Shown here: one piece after another, positions 1 through 9,687 of the stretch
Layout of the letters: every line of letters starts with the position of its first letter
Numbering within the stretch: the stretch's first letter is position 1
Source: Strongyloides papillosus
Taxonomy: Eukaryota > Nematoda > Chromadorea > Rhabditida > Strongyloididae
DNA: 64,000 bases
Reading direction: 5' to 3'
Assembly (NCBI GenBank): GCA_005656395.1
Contig: SRSI01000001.1
Coordinates: 62,001 to 126,000 of the forward strand
Translations under genes and position numbers: made by a program
The notes under the pieces: model-generated
Database searches by the model: none
What the model was told of the DNA's origin: nothing
What the model saw: the letters and a program-made list of their open reading frames with translations, nothing else

Positions 1-66
1 TTATTATATAAATATTAAATAGTTTGATGTAACAAATAAGTGTCTACACAAAAAAACGGTAGACGT
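1..66. other. AT-rich edge, no gene seen
   Basis: Short AT-rich stretch before tRNA-Cys. Nothing recognised. Confidence 0.5.
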
Positions 67-138
67 AGGGGACACCCGGGATTGAACCGGGGACCATATG
101 ATCTGCAGTCACATGCTCTACCACTGAGCTATATCCCC
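67..138 (-). tRNA. tRNA-Cys (anticodon GCA)
   Basis: The reverse strand folds as a 72-nt cloverleaf. The acceptor starts GGGGATA and ends TGTCCCC plus discriminator T. The D-arm is AGCTCAGTGGTAGAGC, the anticodon loop is CTGCAGA (GCA), and the T-arm has the GGTTCAATCC core (B box). It closely resembles typical animal tRNA-Cys. There is no intron. It is the first of a loose group of tRNA genes in the left 22 kb. Confidence 0.95.
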
Positions 139-582
139 ATGACCTTGCCCTGGGACACTTAAAGCGCATAATAACGCAGAAATTTTTAGTTGAACTTATT
201 AATTAATTAACAAACAAAATATTTTTTCTACAAATAAAATCTAAGAAGAATAAAAAATATATTTTTTACTTTATTTATTCATAATTAATATTTAAGTTCT
301 AGAAAATTAGACATATATAAATTACAGATTTGATAATTTTTTTTATAACAGCAGAACATAAATCCAATCAAAACATACTTTAAAATATTATTCCAGTTAT
401 ATTATAATTTTAAAATAAAAGTTAATAAATTTTCAAGTTTTTTAAAAGTAATTTATAACGTTATTAATTAGCCTTTCTTTAGTTTTTTCTTAATTTCTTC
501 ACTTATGCGAGATTGTAAAATTGAAAATATACGATTATTGGAATGCTTTTTTGTAGTACCTTAAATACAAAATGTGGTTTTT
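139..582. other. AT-rich intergenic, nothing recognised
   Basis: Homopolymer-rich AT sequence between tRNA-Cys and tRNA-Ile. I read both strands and saw no coding or RNA signal. Confidence 0.5.
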
Positions 583-676
583 TGCCCCATACCAGGCTCG
601 AACTGGTGACCTTGGCATTGCTTAGAAAAGCCTTAACTTATAAGTACCACGCGCTAACCAACTGCGCCAATGGGGC
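583..676 (-). tRNA. tRNA-Ile (anticodon UAU), with intron
   Basis: The reverse strand gives a 94-nt gene. The 7-bp acceptor is perfect (GCCCCAT with ATGGGGC). The D-arm is GGCGCAGTTGGTTAGCGC. The anticodon stem TGGTA/TGCCA encloses loop CTTATA+A, so the anticodon is UAU. An intron of about 20 nt lies 3' of the anticodon. The T-arm contains AGTTCGAGCCT. An intron at this place is a known trait of eukaryotic tRNA-Ile(UAU), which supports a nuclear gene needing splicing endonuclease. Confidence 0.93.
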
Positions 677-1818
677 CTGTTTCTAAACAATTCTTAACAC
701 ACCAATAGAAAACTTATCAAAACTACTGACATGAATTTCATTTACATATTTTTTCGAAACATTTTTAACATTTCAAATGCATAGTAAGTGAATTGTCTTA
801 TGCAGATCTGCATAAGATGACTTTATCTACCATACATTAAAATCTTTATATAGTTTAAAATATTTTCTTTAGGATAAATCTTATTTCATGCCATAGTTTC
901 ATTCAGTAATATAATATCGCATTTTCAAATTTTTTTTCTTAAATAAAGCAGATAAAATTTCTAATAAAAGTTTTTATAAGACAATTTTAAAAAAACACTT
1001 TCAAGTATAAATATTATAGAAATTTTAGGTGTTTAATAATAATTATATAGAAAAAATAATTCATTTTGTGTGGGTTTGAAGGAAGATATAATAACACTAA
1101 CAGACAACGATAATAATAATTATTGAAAGGACGATGCATCTTAGTAAATAAAGTTAATTTAACCATGATAAATATTGTTTTAAATATTTATTTATTTCGT
1201 TTTTGTTTTTTACATAATAAAATTTAGTTTCAAATTTCCTCAAAATTAAGTGACTTTACAACAGAAGCTCTACTAAACTTAGTTTTAAGAAAAAAATGAG
1301 TGTAAGTGAAATAAATGTTAGAAAAAATAAACAATGTCACAGTCTTCAATACTTAGCAATCTAAAAGACTTGGTAATTCTACTATAAGTAATGTAGTTCA
1401 ATAATTAAAATTGTGTAAACTGATATTTTTTTACATAAGCATTAAAAATTTTTGTAATTTTAACGAAAAATATGTTTAAACACCATGACGAAATTATTAA
1501 AAGCATTAGACAACAATAACATGGATTATGCAGGTTATTTTAAAATGTATTTTTTAATGTGAATTAAGTTAAAAAAATTTTTTAATAAAATATCGTATTT
1601 GTGAAAAATATTTATTGGAAATTTAAAAAAAAACTTTTTCATTTTATTATTTAATACTAAAAAGTATTATTGTACAGCATTTTCTAAGATAAACTATTAA
1701 AAATTGTTCCTAATAGTATATGGAAATATTTAAGTTTCTTAATAACATCTATATTAACATAATTCCAGTTAAAATTTCTCACATTTTTTACTTTCCTAGG
1801 TTAAAACGGATATCCTTA
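677..1818. other. AT-rich intergenic with one perfect palindrome
   Basis: No gene recognised. It contains a 22-bp perfect palindrome at 796-817, centred on AGATCT. The rest is AT-rich with long A and T runs. Confidence 0.5.
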
Positions 1819-2612
1819 GCCTCGTTGGCGCAGTCGGCAGCGGTAACACGTCAACTCTACAATGCCTTTTTTACAAATTCACCGTGATACATAAAACTCC
1901 AAATTTGTGTTAAAAGTACCTTTTCAAAATAAGTTTAAGTGTGGAGTATTAACAAATATAATAATAAAAAAACATCAAAATTACACCATTTTTATCAATT
2001 TGTTGATAAGTCTTGACCCGTGGCCTCCCTTTAACTAGCATCGCATAGTCTAGTCCTCATATAAGGAATTGGAAAAAATATTCTACGAATTATTTTTTAA
2101 CAAAATTCTACTGATACAGTCATAATAAAAATTTTTTATAAAAAATTTTCGATGCAATATTTTTTTCTTTATACAGTTTTACTTTAAGCATGTCATATTT
2201 TTGAAAAAAAACACAAAATTTATTTATTTCTTAAAAAGACAAGGGAAGAAAATTACTACCATTCTTTGGGAAAATGTATATACTATGTGTACTTTTGTTT
2301 TTTTTAAAGTGACAGAAAAATTTTAAGTGAATGAAATGAAATAAATGTAGGGTTGGTACATTTTCGATGTCGTCGGTTTATAAAACCCAGTTTCTCGGTA
2401 GTCGAGAATACTGAGGTTTGCATTTTATTAATTGCATAGTAGAAATGCATTATTTTTACTATGAAATTTCTAAAATGCATTTTTTGTCAAAAAACCGTGA
2501 TTTTCCTAAATCGCGTTTTTTGACAGAAAATCTTGAATAGTTGACGTGCACCCGTCGGCAGCGCGTCAGTCTCATAATCTGAAGGTCGTGAGTTCGAGCC
2601 TCACACGGGGCA
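1819..2612 (+). pseudogene. tRNA-Met (CAU) split by an inserted element
   Basis: The 5' part of an elongator tRNA-Met (acceptor, D-arm and D-loop) is at 1819-1842. The rest is at 2554-2612 (10 nt of D-loop repeated, then anticodon loop CTCATAA, T-arm with GTTCGAGCC, 3' acceptor, discriminator A). The two acceptor halves pair over 7 positions with one G-U. The sequence GTCGGCAGCG occurs at both junctions (1833-1842 and 2554-2563), as expected for a target-site duplication. A T-rich Pol III stop follows at about 2614. With ~711 bp in the D-loop the gene should be inactive. Confidence 0.88.
1842..2553. mobile_element. ~0.71 kb inverted-repeat element in tRNA-Met (MITE-like)
   Basis: The insert is flanked by GTCGGCAGC (9 bp, 10 if the next G is counted). 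If the duplication is taken as 9 bp, the 21-nt ends form an imperfect terminal inverted repeat sharing the core CACGTCAACT, with 16 of 21 positions matching. A 9-10 bp duplication fits Mutator-like elements better than hAT (8) or mariner (TA), but this is inference. I see no transposase, so it looks non-autonomous. Internally there are several copies of AAATGCATT-like sequence and a GC-richer stretch near 2350-2420. Confidence 0.75.
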
Positions 2613-3984
2613 TTCTTTTTGTAAAGCCATGGTATTTTTAATATTGTTACCCAAGATTTTAGTTGAAAATGTACTATTTATAATAAATTCAAAAAATAAA
2701 AATAACGTCTTATGATATTTTTAAATGTATAATTTATAGAAGGATACTATACAAAACATAACTAACTATAGCATAAATTTTTTTAAAATTGTGAAATTAT
2801 ATACATTGCTCTTGTAGTATATACTTGTTTATTTTATAAGTATGCAATGTTATATATTAAGTGATATTCATAATGATATTCTTAATTCATTTTACATTAC
2901 AAGTGTACATTAATGGTCAAAACTTAAAAAAAATTAAATCATACATTAGACATGTATTTTAAAAATAATTTATGTTAAAAATGTTCAAATTCTATACACA
3001 GTTAATAACCGATAAGCGTATTTTTACAACTTTAATAGATAAAATAAAATCAAATTACACATTGGAATTGCAAATATTATACTAGAAATCTGTAAATAAT
3101 ATTATTGCAATAATTTGTGTGCTTATTAATAAGAAACATACTTGTATTTCAAGTAGTAAACCGACTTTAATAAATATTAAAAAAAATAGGACAAACTTAT
3201 ATAATTTAAATAATATCTTCTAATTACTAGAAAAAACAAAAAACCTTTAATTATCTTTTAATTTAAAACAATGCTATAAATGTTTGCAGAATTTTTTTGA
3301 CAAAAGTCTATTTACAGCATAAATTTTGTTTCATAGTAATAAAATATAAATTAAAAAACTCGGAGATTGAAAAATGCTTACCAAAATTCTCTTACTTAAT
3401 AGTTTCTAAATTAATAAATTTATATAATTATATAAACTTTTGTTTTAAAAGATGTTGCTAAAATATAAGTTTGATAATTTTTAAATTGTCACTTTACATT
3501 TCCTTTAATTACAAGCACGATCTTTTTGGAAAAATTGAAAAACGTTATATCAAATTAGATGATTCATTGTTTATTTATTTTATACATATAATTTTAGTTT
3601 TATAGTAATAGATCTTTTACAGAAATGTAATCAATATAATTATTTTAAATTGCACTAAACAACAAATTTACACAAAAAGAAGCTTGAAATCACATTAAAA
3701 TATATCATTTTCGTTGTTCTATTTTAATAGTGATGCTAATAAAAATATTTTATACATGTATTTGTAAACGGTATAAAGGCATTTATGTCTTAGATGTTTT
3801 ACATAAAATTCACAAAAAAATATAAAAAAATGTAGCTTCTTATAATAACTTAGATTAAATTAATGCGATAAAAGATTTGTTAACAATATGATATGCATTA
3901 AACTATGATAAATATTTTAAAAGCAGCTTTGTGAATATAACATAGATCATTTCGTTTTCTTTTTTACACTTAGATTTTTTTTGC
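2613..3984. other. AT-rich intergenic, nothing recognised
   Basis: About 1.4 kb of very AT-rich DNA between the broken tRNA-Met and the PHGDH pseudogene. The part nearest 3984 may hold unrecognisable 3' remains of that pseudogene. Confidence 0.4.
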
Positions 3985-4605
3985 ATTCAATAAATGTTCT
4001 GCTTCTTTTGTTAATAAAAGATAAACTATAATGTAATCAGCAAGTGGATAGATTTCAAAAAAAGTTGATAATTCAATTTCTCTTTGTTTGCAGCTTTTTT
4101 TTGAAATAAATGGATCATAATTAACTATTCTCATATCAAATGGTTGTATACTTGATATGACTATTTTTCTATTCTTCCAAGTAATATAATTGCAAGATTT
4201 TTACTTCTAATCTTTTTACCTATAAATTTTTTTTTACCCATTTTCTTTTTTCATTAAAGCATCACCTTAATAAACATTTCGAGCTAGTGAAAGTATAAGA
4301 GTAAAAGTTAATTTAGTTGCAGATGACTGTTTTCAGAAAGTGTATTTATTACTAAACTACCATTTTTGGTTGCAGATATAACATCAATATTATCAATACC
4401 AGTGCGTCTAGAAACTTTAAAATGTCTTTTTACTCCAGTTTTTATTCAATTATTTTTAATCTAAAAAAAATATATTTATTAGTAAAATTTTTTTATAACT
4501 TTTGTCGATAATCTAACAGTGCTTGTATCATAATTATAAATGATTTTAAACAGTTTATTTTTTGTTACATTTTTCAACGTAGTAACAGAGATACTATACT
4601 TTAAA
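3985..4605 (-). pseudogene. PHGDH: D-3-phosphoglycerate dehydrogenase pseudogene
   Basis: The reverse strand, read across frames, gives consecutive blocks matching the N-terminal half of PHGDH, the first enzyme of the phosphorylated serine pathway. In order they are YDTSTVRLSTKV (family: YDALIVRSATKV), RTGIDNIDVISATKNG (family: AGTGVDNVDVEAATRKG), KKFIGKKIRSKNLAI then LLGRIEK (family: GLGRIG, the NAD-binding turn), a YDPFIS-like block in a shifted frame, and a PLADYIIVY-like block (family: PLCDFITVHTP). Blocks are separated by frameshifts and stops, and the second Gly of the Rossmann turn is replaced. No introns are evident. I cannot tell a processed copy from an in-place dead gene. Family assignment is from memory of the conserved motifs. 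Confidence 0.75.
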
Positions 4606-5150
4606 TGAGTTTTCATACATTTCTATTCAATGTCATTGGCAATAAAACATTATTGGTTAACGTCATTTTATAAAAATTAACTTTCTTGTGGTAAATATAA
4701 TTTAAAAAAAATACTTATTAAGATATTTCTAGTAAAATAATATACTAATGAAACAATCTAAAGTCCCTTTAGTAATTTACGCAAATAAACTTTATAATAA
4801 ATTATCAATTTCAGTTTTTTATATTTTGTACTATTCTGATTTTTATAAAAAACAATTCTATATTAAAATTTGGTTGAAAGTAAGAAAATTTCTGAATTTA
4901 ATTGTATTGAAAGGTAATTTTACAATTATATAAAAAAATAACAAAAGCGTCTTGCTGTAAAGAAGTCTATTAATGAAGAATCAGAGATAGGATTTCTTTA
5001 TATATATTCTAGCAATAATAATAATCAATGTTACTTAAAAAAGTAGATCGTAATTCCATAAAATACTAGATTTTGCTATCTTTTAGCTGATAAATTATGT
5101 TCATTATATTAGTTTTATTATCTCTAACAAAGAATTAATGGAGAAAAATA
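4606..5150. other. AT-rich intergenic
   Basis: Contains only a 61-codon AT-rich open frame (4748-4933, plus) with no recognisable motif, which I treat as chance. The start of PHGDH could extend a little way into this stretch but is not recognisable. Confidence 0.4.
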
Positions 5151-5231
5151 TGACGAAGATGGGATTCGAACCCACGCATCCGAAGATATTGGTGCCTAAA
5201 ACCAACGCCTTAACCACTCGGCCACTTCGCC
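5151..5231 (-). tRNA. tRNA-Leu (anticodon UAG)
   Basis: The reverse strand forms an 81-nt type II tRNA. The acceptor is GGCGAAG with CTTCGTC and discriminator A. The D-arm is TGGCCGAGTGGTTAAGGC. The anticodon stem TTGGT/ACCAA encloses loop TTTAGGC (UAG). The long variable arm is ATCTTCGGAT, and the T-arm has GGGTTCGAATCCC. No intron is present, which matches many animal tRNA-Leu(UAG) genes. Confidence 0.95.
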
Positions 5232-5244
5232 ATGAAGTAGAGGT

Positions 5245-5665
5245 ACACCTGATTGGCCACCAATTCTTCTCAAATTTGAGACAGCACTCTCAAATTTGAG
5301 AGTGTCATGGGAAAGTTGACAAAGATGTCTCAAATTTGAGAGTACTCCTAATAGGGAAAAAGAAGAAATATCATTCCAACAAGGCAAAAATTAAATAATT
5401 AATGGTTTATCAAATAAGAAGAAAGAATATAAGTTAGGATAATGATAAAAAAATTGATAAACTATATAAAATAAAAATCAGGGAAATTTGTTTTTCAAAT
5501 TTTAATAATTGGACATCATATATTATTTACTTGCTAGCTAATCATGATATGTACGAGGGAAAATTTCATGATTTGCCTGCATATATTTGCTTGGTGGCCA
5601 ATCATGATATATACACTGAAAATCTCATGATTGGCCACCATATAATTTTATTCGGTGGCCAATCA
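5245..5665. repeat. Cluster of short palindromes and TGGCCA-centred repeats
   Basis: TCTCAAATTTGAGA occurs three times (5268-5281, 5288-5301, 5328-5341); the middle copy is part of an 18-bp palindrome (5286-5303). The motif TGATTGGCCACC, or its inverse GGTGGCCAATCA, occurs at about 5250, 5594, 5630 and 5654. The two motif families interleave just downstream of tRNA-Leu. A protein-binding array or decayed hairpin MITEs are both possible; no function is shown. Confidence 0.6.
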
Positions 5666-5679
5666 GATACGACTCATGA

Positions 5680-6614
5680 AGTAGTAGGCTCTTTCTTTGA
5701 GATTTTATTTTTAGAAAGCAGAACACTATTCCAACAATTTTCTAAAATATGCAACAAAAACATTATTTTGAAAAAATAATTTTTACTTATATTTAAAAAA
5801 AAGTATAAAATAAATAACAACAATGCTTTTGTAAACGACACTTAAAGTACAATAAAATCATTATTTTGTGAGTTTTCAAAAGAGTTTTTTTGAAAATATA
5901 TTTTGACAATGTTCTAAAAATACGTATATTACTAACTAAAAAATCGCAATTAATTATTAATTTTTGGGAATATAAAAATGCTGTAAATTTTTATATAACT
6001 TAAATATAAATAAATATTTTATTTAATGAGCAATCTCTTTTGATTTTTAGCTATTTAAAAAGTGCCGTAAAAAAGTTTACATAATTCATTTTTAATTTAG
6101 TTGATAGACCAACACAAAAAGTTTTTTCTGTTTTTTAAACGTACAATTATTAAAATTACCATAACGATGAATAATAAAATAATGTACTTATAGTTAGTTA
6201 ATACATATTTATTTAATTATCAAGTTTTTAATATCATACCGTCTTCTTAACAAACTTTTACAATTATGACATTATTCATTTATATTTTTAGTAAAATAGA
6301 CAGTAAGATGATCTTAATAAAGAACAAATATAATTATCTACCACCTTTTAAATAAACTCTAATAATTAATTCAGTTAATTATTTACTACACCTGTAACGA
6401 TTACTTTTTATAAGATTAAATTCCAACAAGAATCTAACTTAAATAGTATTTTTTTAAATATTATCACTATTTTCCAAAGTATAAAAATTAATTAATATAT
6501 TTGAAATTGTCTATTAAGATAAAAAAGACAAATTTTTTGGAAATGTTTGGGCTTTTTTGGTTAGAAGAATGTTTTGCTGTTTGTTGTCAAATACTGAATA
6601 AAAGACTTCCTACC
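5680..6614. mobile_element. hAT-like MITE, copy A (diverged)
   Basis: About 935 bp, homologous along its length to copy B (6622-7139 plus 20048-20469). Both share blocks such as TAATTTTTACTTATATTT near the left and AAATTCCAA near the right. The left end (about 5680-5734) and the right end (about 6560-6614) are diverged inverted repeats of the same terminus seen in copy B. No transposase is present. No clear target duplication survives, consistent with greater age. The extent is set by alignment to copy B. Confidence 0.6.
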
Positions 6615-7139
6615 CACAACCGGTGGCAAGTCACTTCTTCAATATTTTGCACCAAAAAGGCAAAACATTATTCCAACCAAAATTATTTTTTAAATACGCG
6701 GTAAGACGTTATTCCAAGATAGTAATTTTTACTTATATTTATAAAAAAAGAAGTTGAATATTAATTCAATGATAAGAAAGTGATGATAAATAAGAGTTAG
6801 AAGTGCAATTGAAACTACCATTTTGTAAATTGTGGGAAATGTTTTTTCAAAATATATTTTTGATAGTATTTAAAAATGCATGTATAAGTTACTATAAATT
6901 CGAATTAATTGTTAATTTTATGGTAATATATAGTGTATAAATTTACATATATAGTTCATTTATCAATAGGGATTTTATTTAATAAAATAATCTCTTTTGA
7001 TTAAAGCTATTAGGGTTTATATAGTCATTTGTTGATTTAGTTGGTAAAAGAACACCGTAAATGTTTGTTGTTCCTTAACATAGACATATTAAAATTATCA
7101 TAACATTGAACAACATAGATAAAGCACTTATTATTAATT

Positions 7140-7260
7140 TGTAACAATGATAGAAATAGAATAAATGTTTATTATAAAATTAAATGTAAGTCATTCTTAA
7201 CAAACTGAATAATATACAAATTTACTTAGTTTAAATAGTAACCGTTTGTGGGCGGTTACA
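7140..7260 (-). repeat. 3' LTR of the 12.9 kb element
   Basis: 121 bp, matching 19923-20043 at every base I compared. In element sense it runs TGTAACCGCC to TTGTTACA. A polyadenylation hexamer AATAAA (minus strand) is at 7168-7173. Confidence 0.95.
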
Positions 7261-7272
7261 TCCCCTTTTAAA
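7261..7272 (-). promoter_or_regulatory. Polypurine tract of the 12.9 kb element
   Basis: In element sense AAAAGGGGA lies directly against the 3' LTR, the expected plus-strand primer for reverse transcription. Confidence 0.8.
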
Positions 7273-8393
7273 TTTGAATATTCTGGACACTATTTGAACA
7301 GACCATTCTTTCTTTATTATTTCATTTCATTTGTCCTGTAACTAGTTGGTAACTGTTGGTCATGATTTTTGGTAAGAATTTGTTGGATAATAGTTGGTAT
7401 GAATCAAAATGCTTGGCTTCTTGTTCTGTACCAACAACAACAGAAATAGCAACAACAGTTTCAACAGCATCATCAATGGTAATTTGGGTATTTTTGGTTT
7501 CTATCTTATTTCCCCAATTGGTAATTTTGTGGTGATTGAAGTTTTATGCTGTTTGTTCCAGTTGTTCGAAATCAAATACTTCTCTCAATTCACTTGATAG
7601 AGAAGAATTCTTTTGCAATGCTCCAGGTGGTGATGGTGGTAATCCTGGTCTTTCATCAAAGGTAGATCTTGTGGAAGAAGATAATTCAACTGATCTGGTT
7701 TCTTTGGCGTCTGGTGAGAAACAACAGGCTTTTAATGCATTTTGTAATTCTGATAGTTCTTTCATGGTTTAGAGCATTTATTATTATTTGTATTATTGTT
7801 GGTTATCATGTTAATAAACTTTAATTTTTAATTTGTTCATGTTTTTATTGTTTCTTTGAGAGTTTGTATAGTATCCTAGGACTGTTTGGATGTGCCGTTG
7901 ATATTGTCTGGAATTATGTGTGTTTATAAAAATTATGTCTTTTTGTTTATTCAAGATTGCTGGTATTTTGAATTTATATTATTTTCTTGTTTTAACTTGT
8001 ATCTTTGTATTTTTCAGGATGTTTGAATATGTTAACTACATATAGAGTGTGTATGTTTCTTTGAACTAGAGTATATGCATACATATATCATTTTTGTTAA
8101 AAGTTAATTAAAAAGGTATTCATTTTGTCAATTTTATCAATTTCTTTTATGGACAGGTATATCCTGTTTTAGTTATTCTAATTTATTTCTATTAGTTATT
8201 TTATTTCGTGGTGTGGTCTTTTTCTTCGTCTAGACCGTAGTTATATTTTATTTGGGTAACTTTAAAAGTTTATCTAGATCCGTTAAATACTAGTATTTTA
8301 CTAACTGTATCCTGTTCCTCCTTAGTAAAATAAGGTATTTAAGGTATGTTAAATGTAATTCTATATCATTTTTGAATTTTGTTTGTTCTAAGT
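7273..8393. other. Non-pol 3' region of the LTR element
   Basis: Two mutually antisense small frames overlap here: 7536-7772 plus, and 7544-7765 minus (73 codons, Ser/Glu-rich). Either could be a short exon; neither is recognisable. The remainder is T-rich on the plus strand, with pyrimidine tracts before the antisense ORF. If that ORF is transcribed from the plus strand, its promoter should lie here or in the LTR. Confidence 0.35.
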
Positions 8394-9440
8394 ATGTCTG
8401 CTAATTCTGTTGATCAAGATGTTTTTCGTCGTGAAGATCATGATAATGGAGAAATTCCTGATGGGGATGATCTTTTAGCTGATCCAGTTAAAGTGCATGT
8501 GCGATACTTGAGAGAAAGAGAATTTACTCTGGAGGGTATTCTTGGTCTTACGGAGTTGGGTGAAAAGGTAGGAACTGTTTTAAAACGGACTTTGTGGGCC
8601 TCGGAGGATCACATTTATGTTCTGCGAATGTTTTCAGACATGAATGGGATTCACGATGTACGACAAATGTTCGTAGCAAAACAGGCAGAAGAGATGAAGA
8701 TTGCGGGAGTGACCAATAAGGGATCACTGTCTAATTCCGCTCAGATGGAGATTGACAAGGCTGTTAAGGCAACTTTGCCGAAAAATATCGACTATGGTGT
8801 CCTCAGATCCACTGAGGAGGTTAAAAAAATGCTTCAATCTATGGCGAATGTTAGAGCGAAAGCCGCTTCCTGTGTTGTCAATGGATCTGGTCAAATATCC
8901 TTTCCTATTGGGATATCAGTACCAAAGCTGAAGCAGTTTAAGATGGAGTTTGTATCCGGTGTTTTTGCTGGGTCGTTTCCCGAAAGTATTCGTGTTCTTT
9001 GGTTATGTGGATTTGTCCCTGGTGGAAATCAGGTCTGCAACCTGAATGGCTTAATCAATTTGCAAATCTTGGTTGTTTCTAGTTGTGCGATTATGTCGCA
9101 GGCTATGGGAACGATTCCGGTATCAAATGAATTGAAGTGTATTCTTACTTTATGCAAATCAGCTGAATGTCGATGTGGGCTGCTTATTAAAAAGAAGTTT
9201 GGGAATGTGTTTTCAACACAGGTAATTATCATACCGTCTGGTAGATACAATGGTAGGTTGGCTACTACTTCAGAGTCCTATAGAAAGGCTATGTTCCTGA
9301 GAAGAAAAGGTATCGTCTTTGCAAGGGGATCTTCCTCATTTGAAAAGTTTGCTACGTGCAATTTACCAAATGATGTTCAAGAAGAGTTTGAAGAAGTCAA
9401 GAAAAGCCGTAGCTCAATTGTTGAGAAGGTTGACTTCTAA
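8394..9440 (+). CDS. Antisense ORF of the LTR element, unknown 348-aa protein
   Basis: The first ATG is at 8394; the frame is open from 8379 but starts there with TTG. The protein is 348 residues. It has an acidic N-terminal ~35 residues, a charged helical region (about 40-150) and a hydrophobic central part (about 160-290) with LWLCGF, SGQISFPIGI and CKSAECRCG motifs. The tail is Lys/Glu-rich. I do not recognise a family. I see no signal peptide and no transmembrane segment long enough to be sure of. The DNA is visibly richer in G and C than its surroundings. The ORF runs opposite to gag-pol and lies between the end of pol and the 3' LTR. Antisense accessory ORFs are known in some plant gypsy elements (Grande). 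A captured cellular or RNA-virus nucleoprotein is possible but unproven. Confidence 0.7.
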   Translation: MSANSVDQDVFRREDHDNGEIPDGDDLLADPVKVHVRYLREREFTLEGILGLTELGEKVGTVLKRTLWASEDHIYVLRMFSDMNGIHDVRQMFVAKQAEEMKIAGVTNKGSLSNSAQMEIDKAVKATLPKNIDYGVLRSTEEVKKMLQSMANVRAKAASCVVNGSGQISFPIGISVPKLKQFKMEFVSGVFAGSFPESIRVLWLCGFVPGGNQVCNLNGLINLQILVVSSCAIMSQAMGTIPVSNELKCILTLCKSAECRCGLLIKKKFGNVFSTQVIIIPSGRYNGRLATTSESYRKAMFLRRKGIVFARGSSSFEKFATCNLPNDVQEEFEEVKKSRSSIVEKVDF

Positions 9441-9687
9441 TATTTGGATCGTCGTCAAAGTTTTGCAGTCGCAAACTTTTATTCCTTTGTTGTTATCATT
9501 ATATATATATTTTTTTTTTTGAAATAAAACTTTTATTTTATTTTTTAGTGTTTCTCTATGATCTTAATGTATATTTTGATCTATTATTTGTCTTTAGCAA
9601 TTATGATTTGTCATTGCTTATCTTTTTTAACATGTCTCCATGTACTTTTTCAATAGAATGTCTAGTTTTTCTATTATTATTTATCTT
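9441..9687. other. Convergent 3' ends of antisense ORF and pol
   Basis: About 250 bp between the stop of the antisense ORF (plus) and the stop of gag-pol (minus). On the plus strand an AATAAA sits near 9522-9540, suitable as the ORF's polyadenylation signal. Confidence 0.45.

Noticed and set aside
7536..7772. Overlapping small ORFs on both strands near the 3' LTR
   Set aside because: Mutually antisense, no recognised motif, no basis to choose one; left as a note in the region entry.
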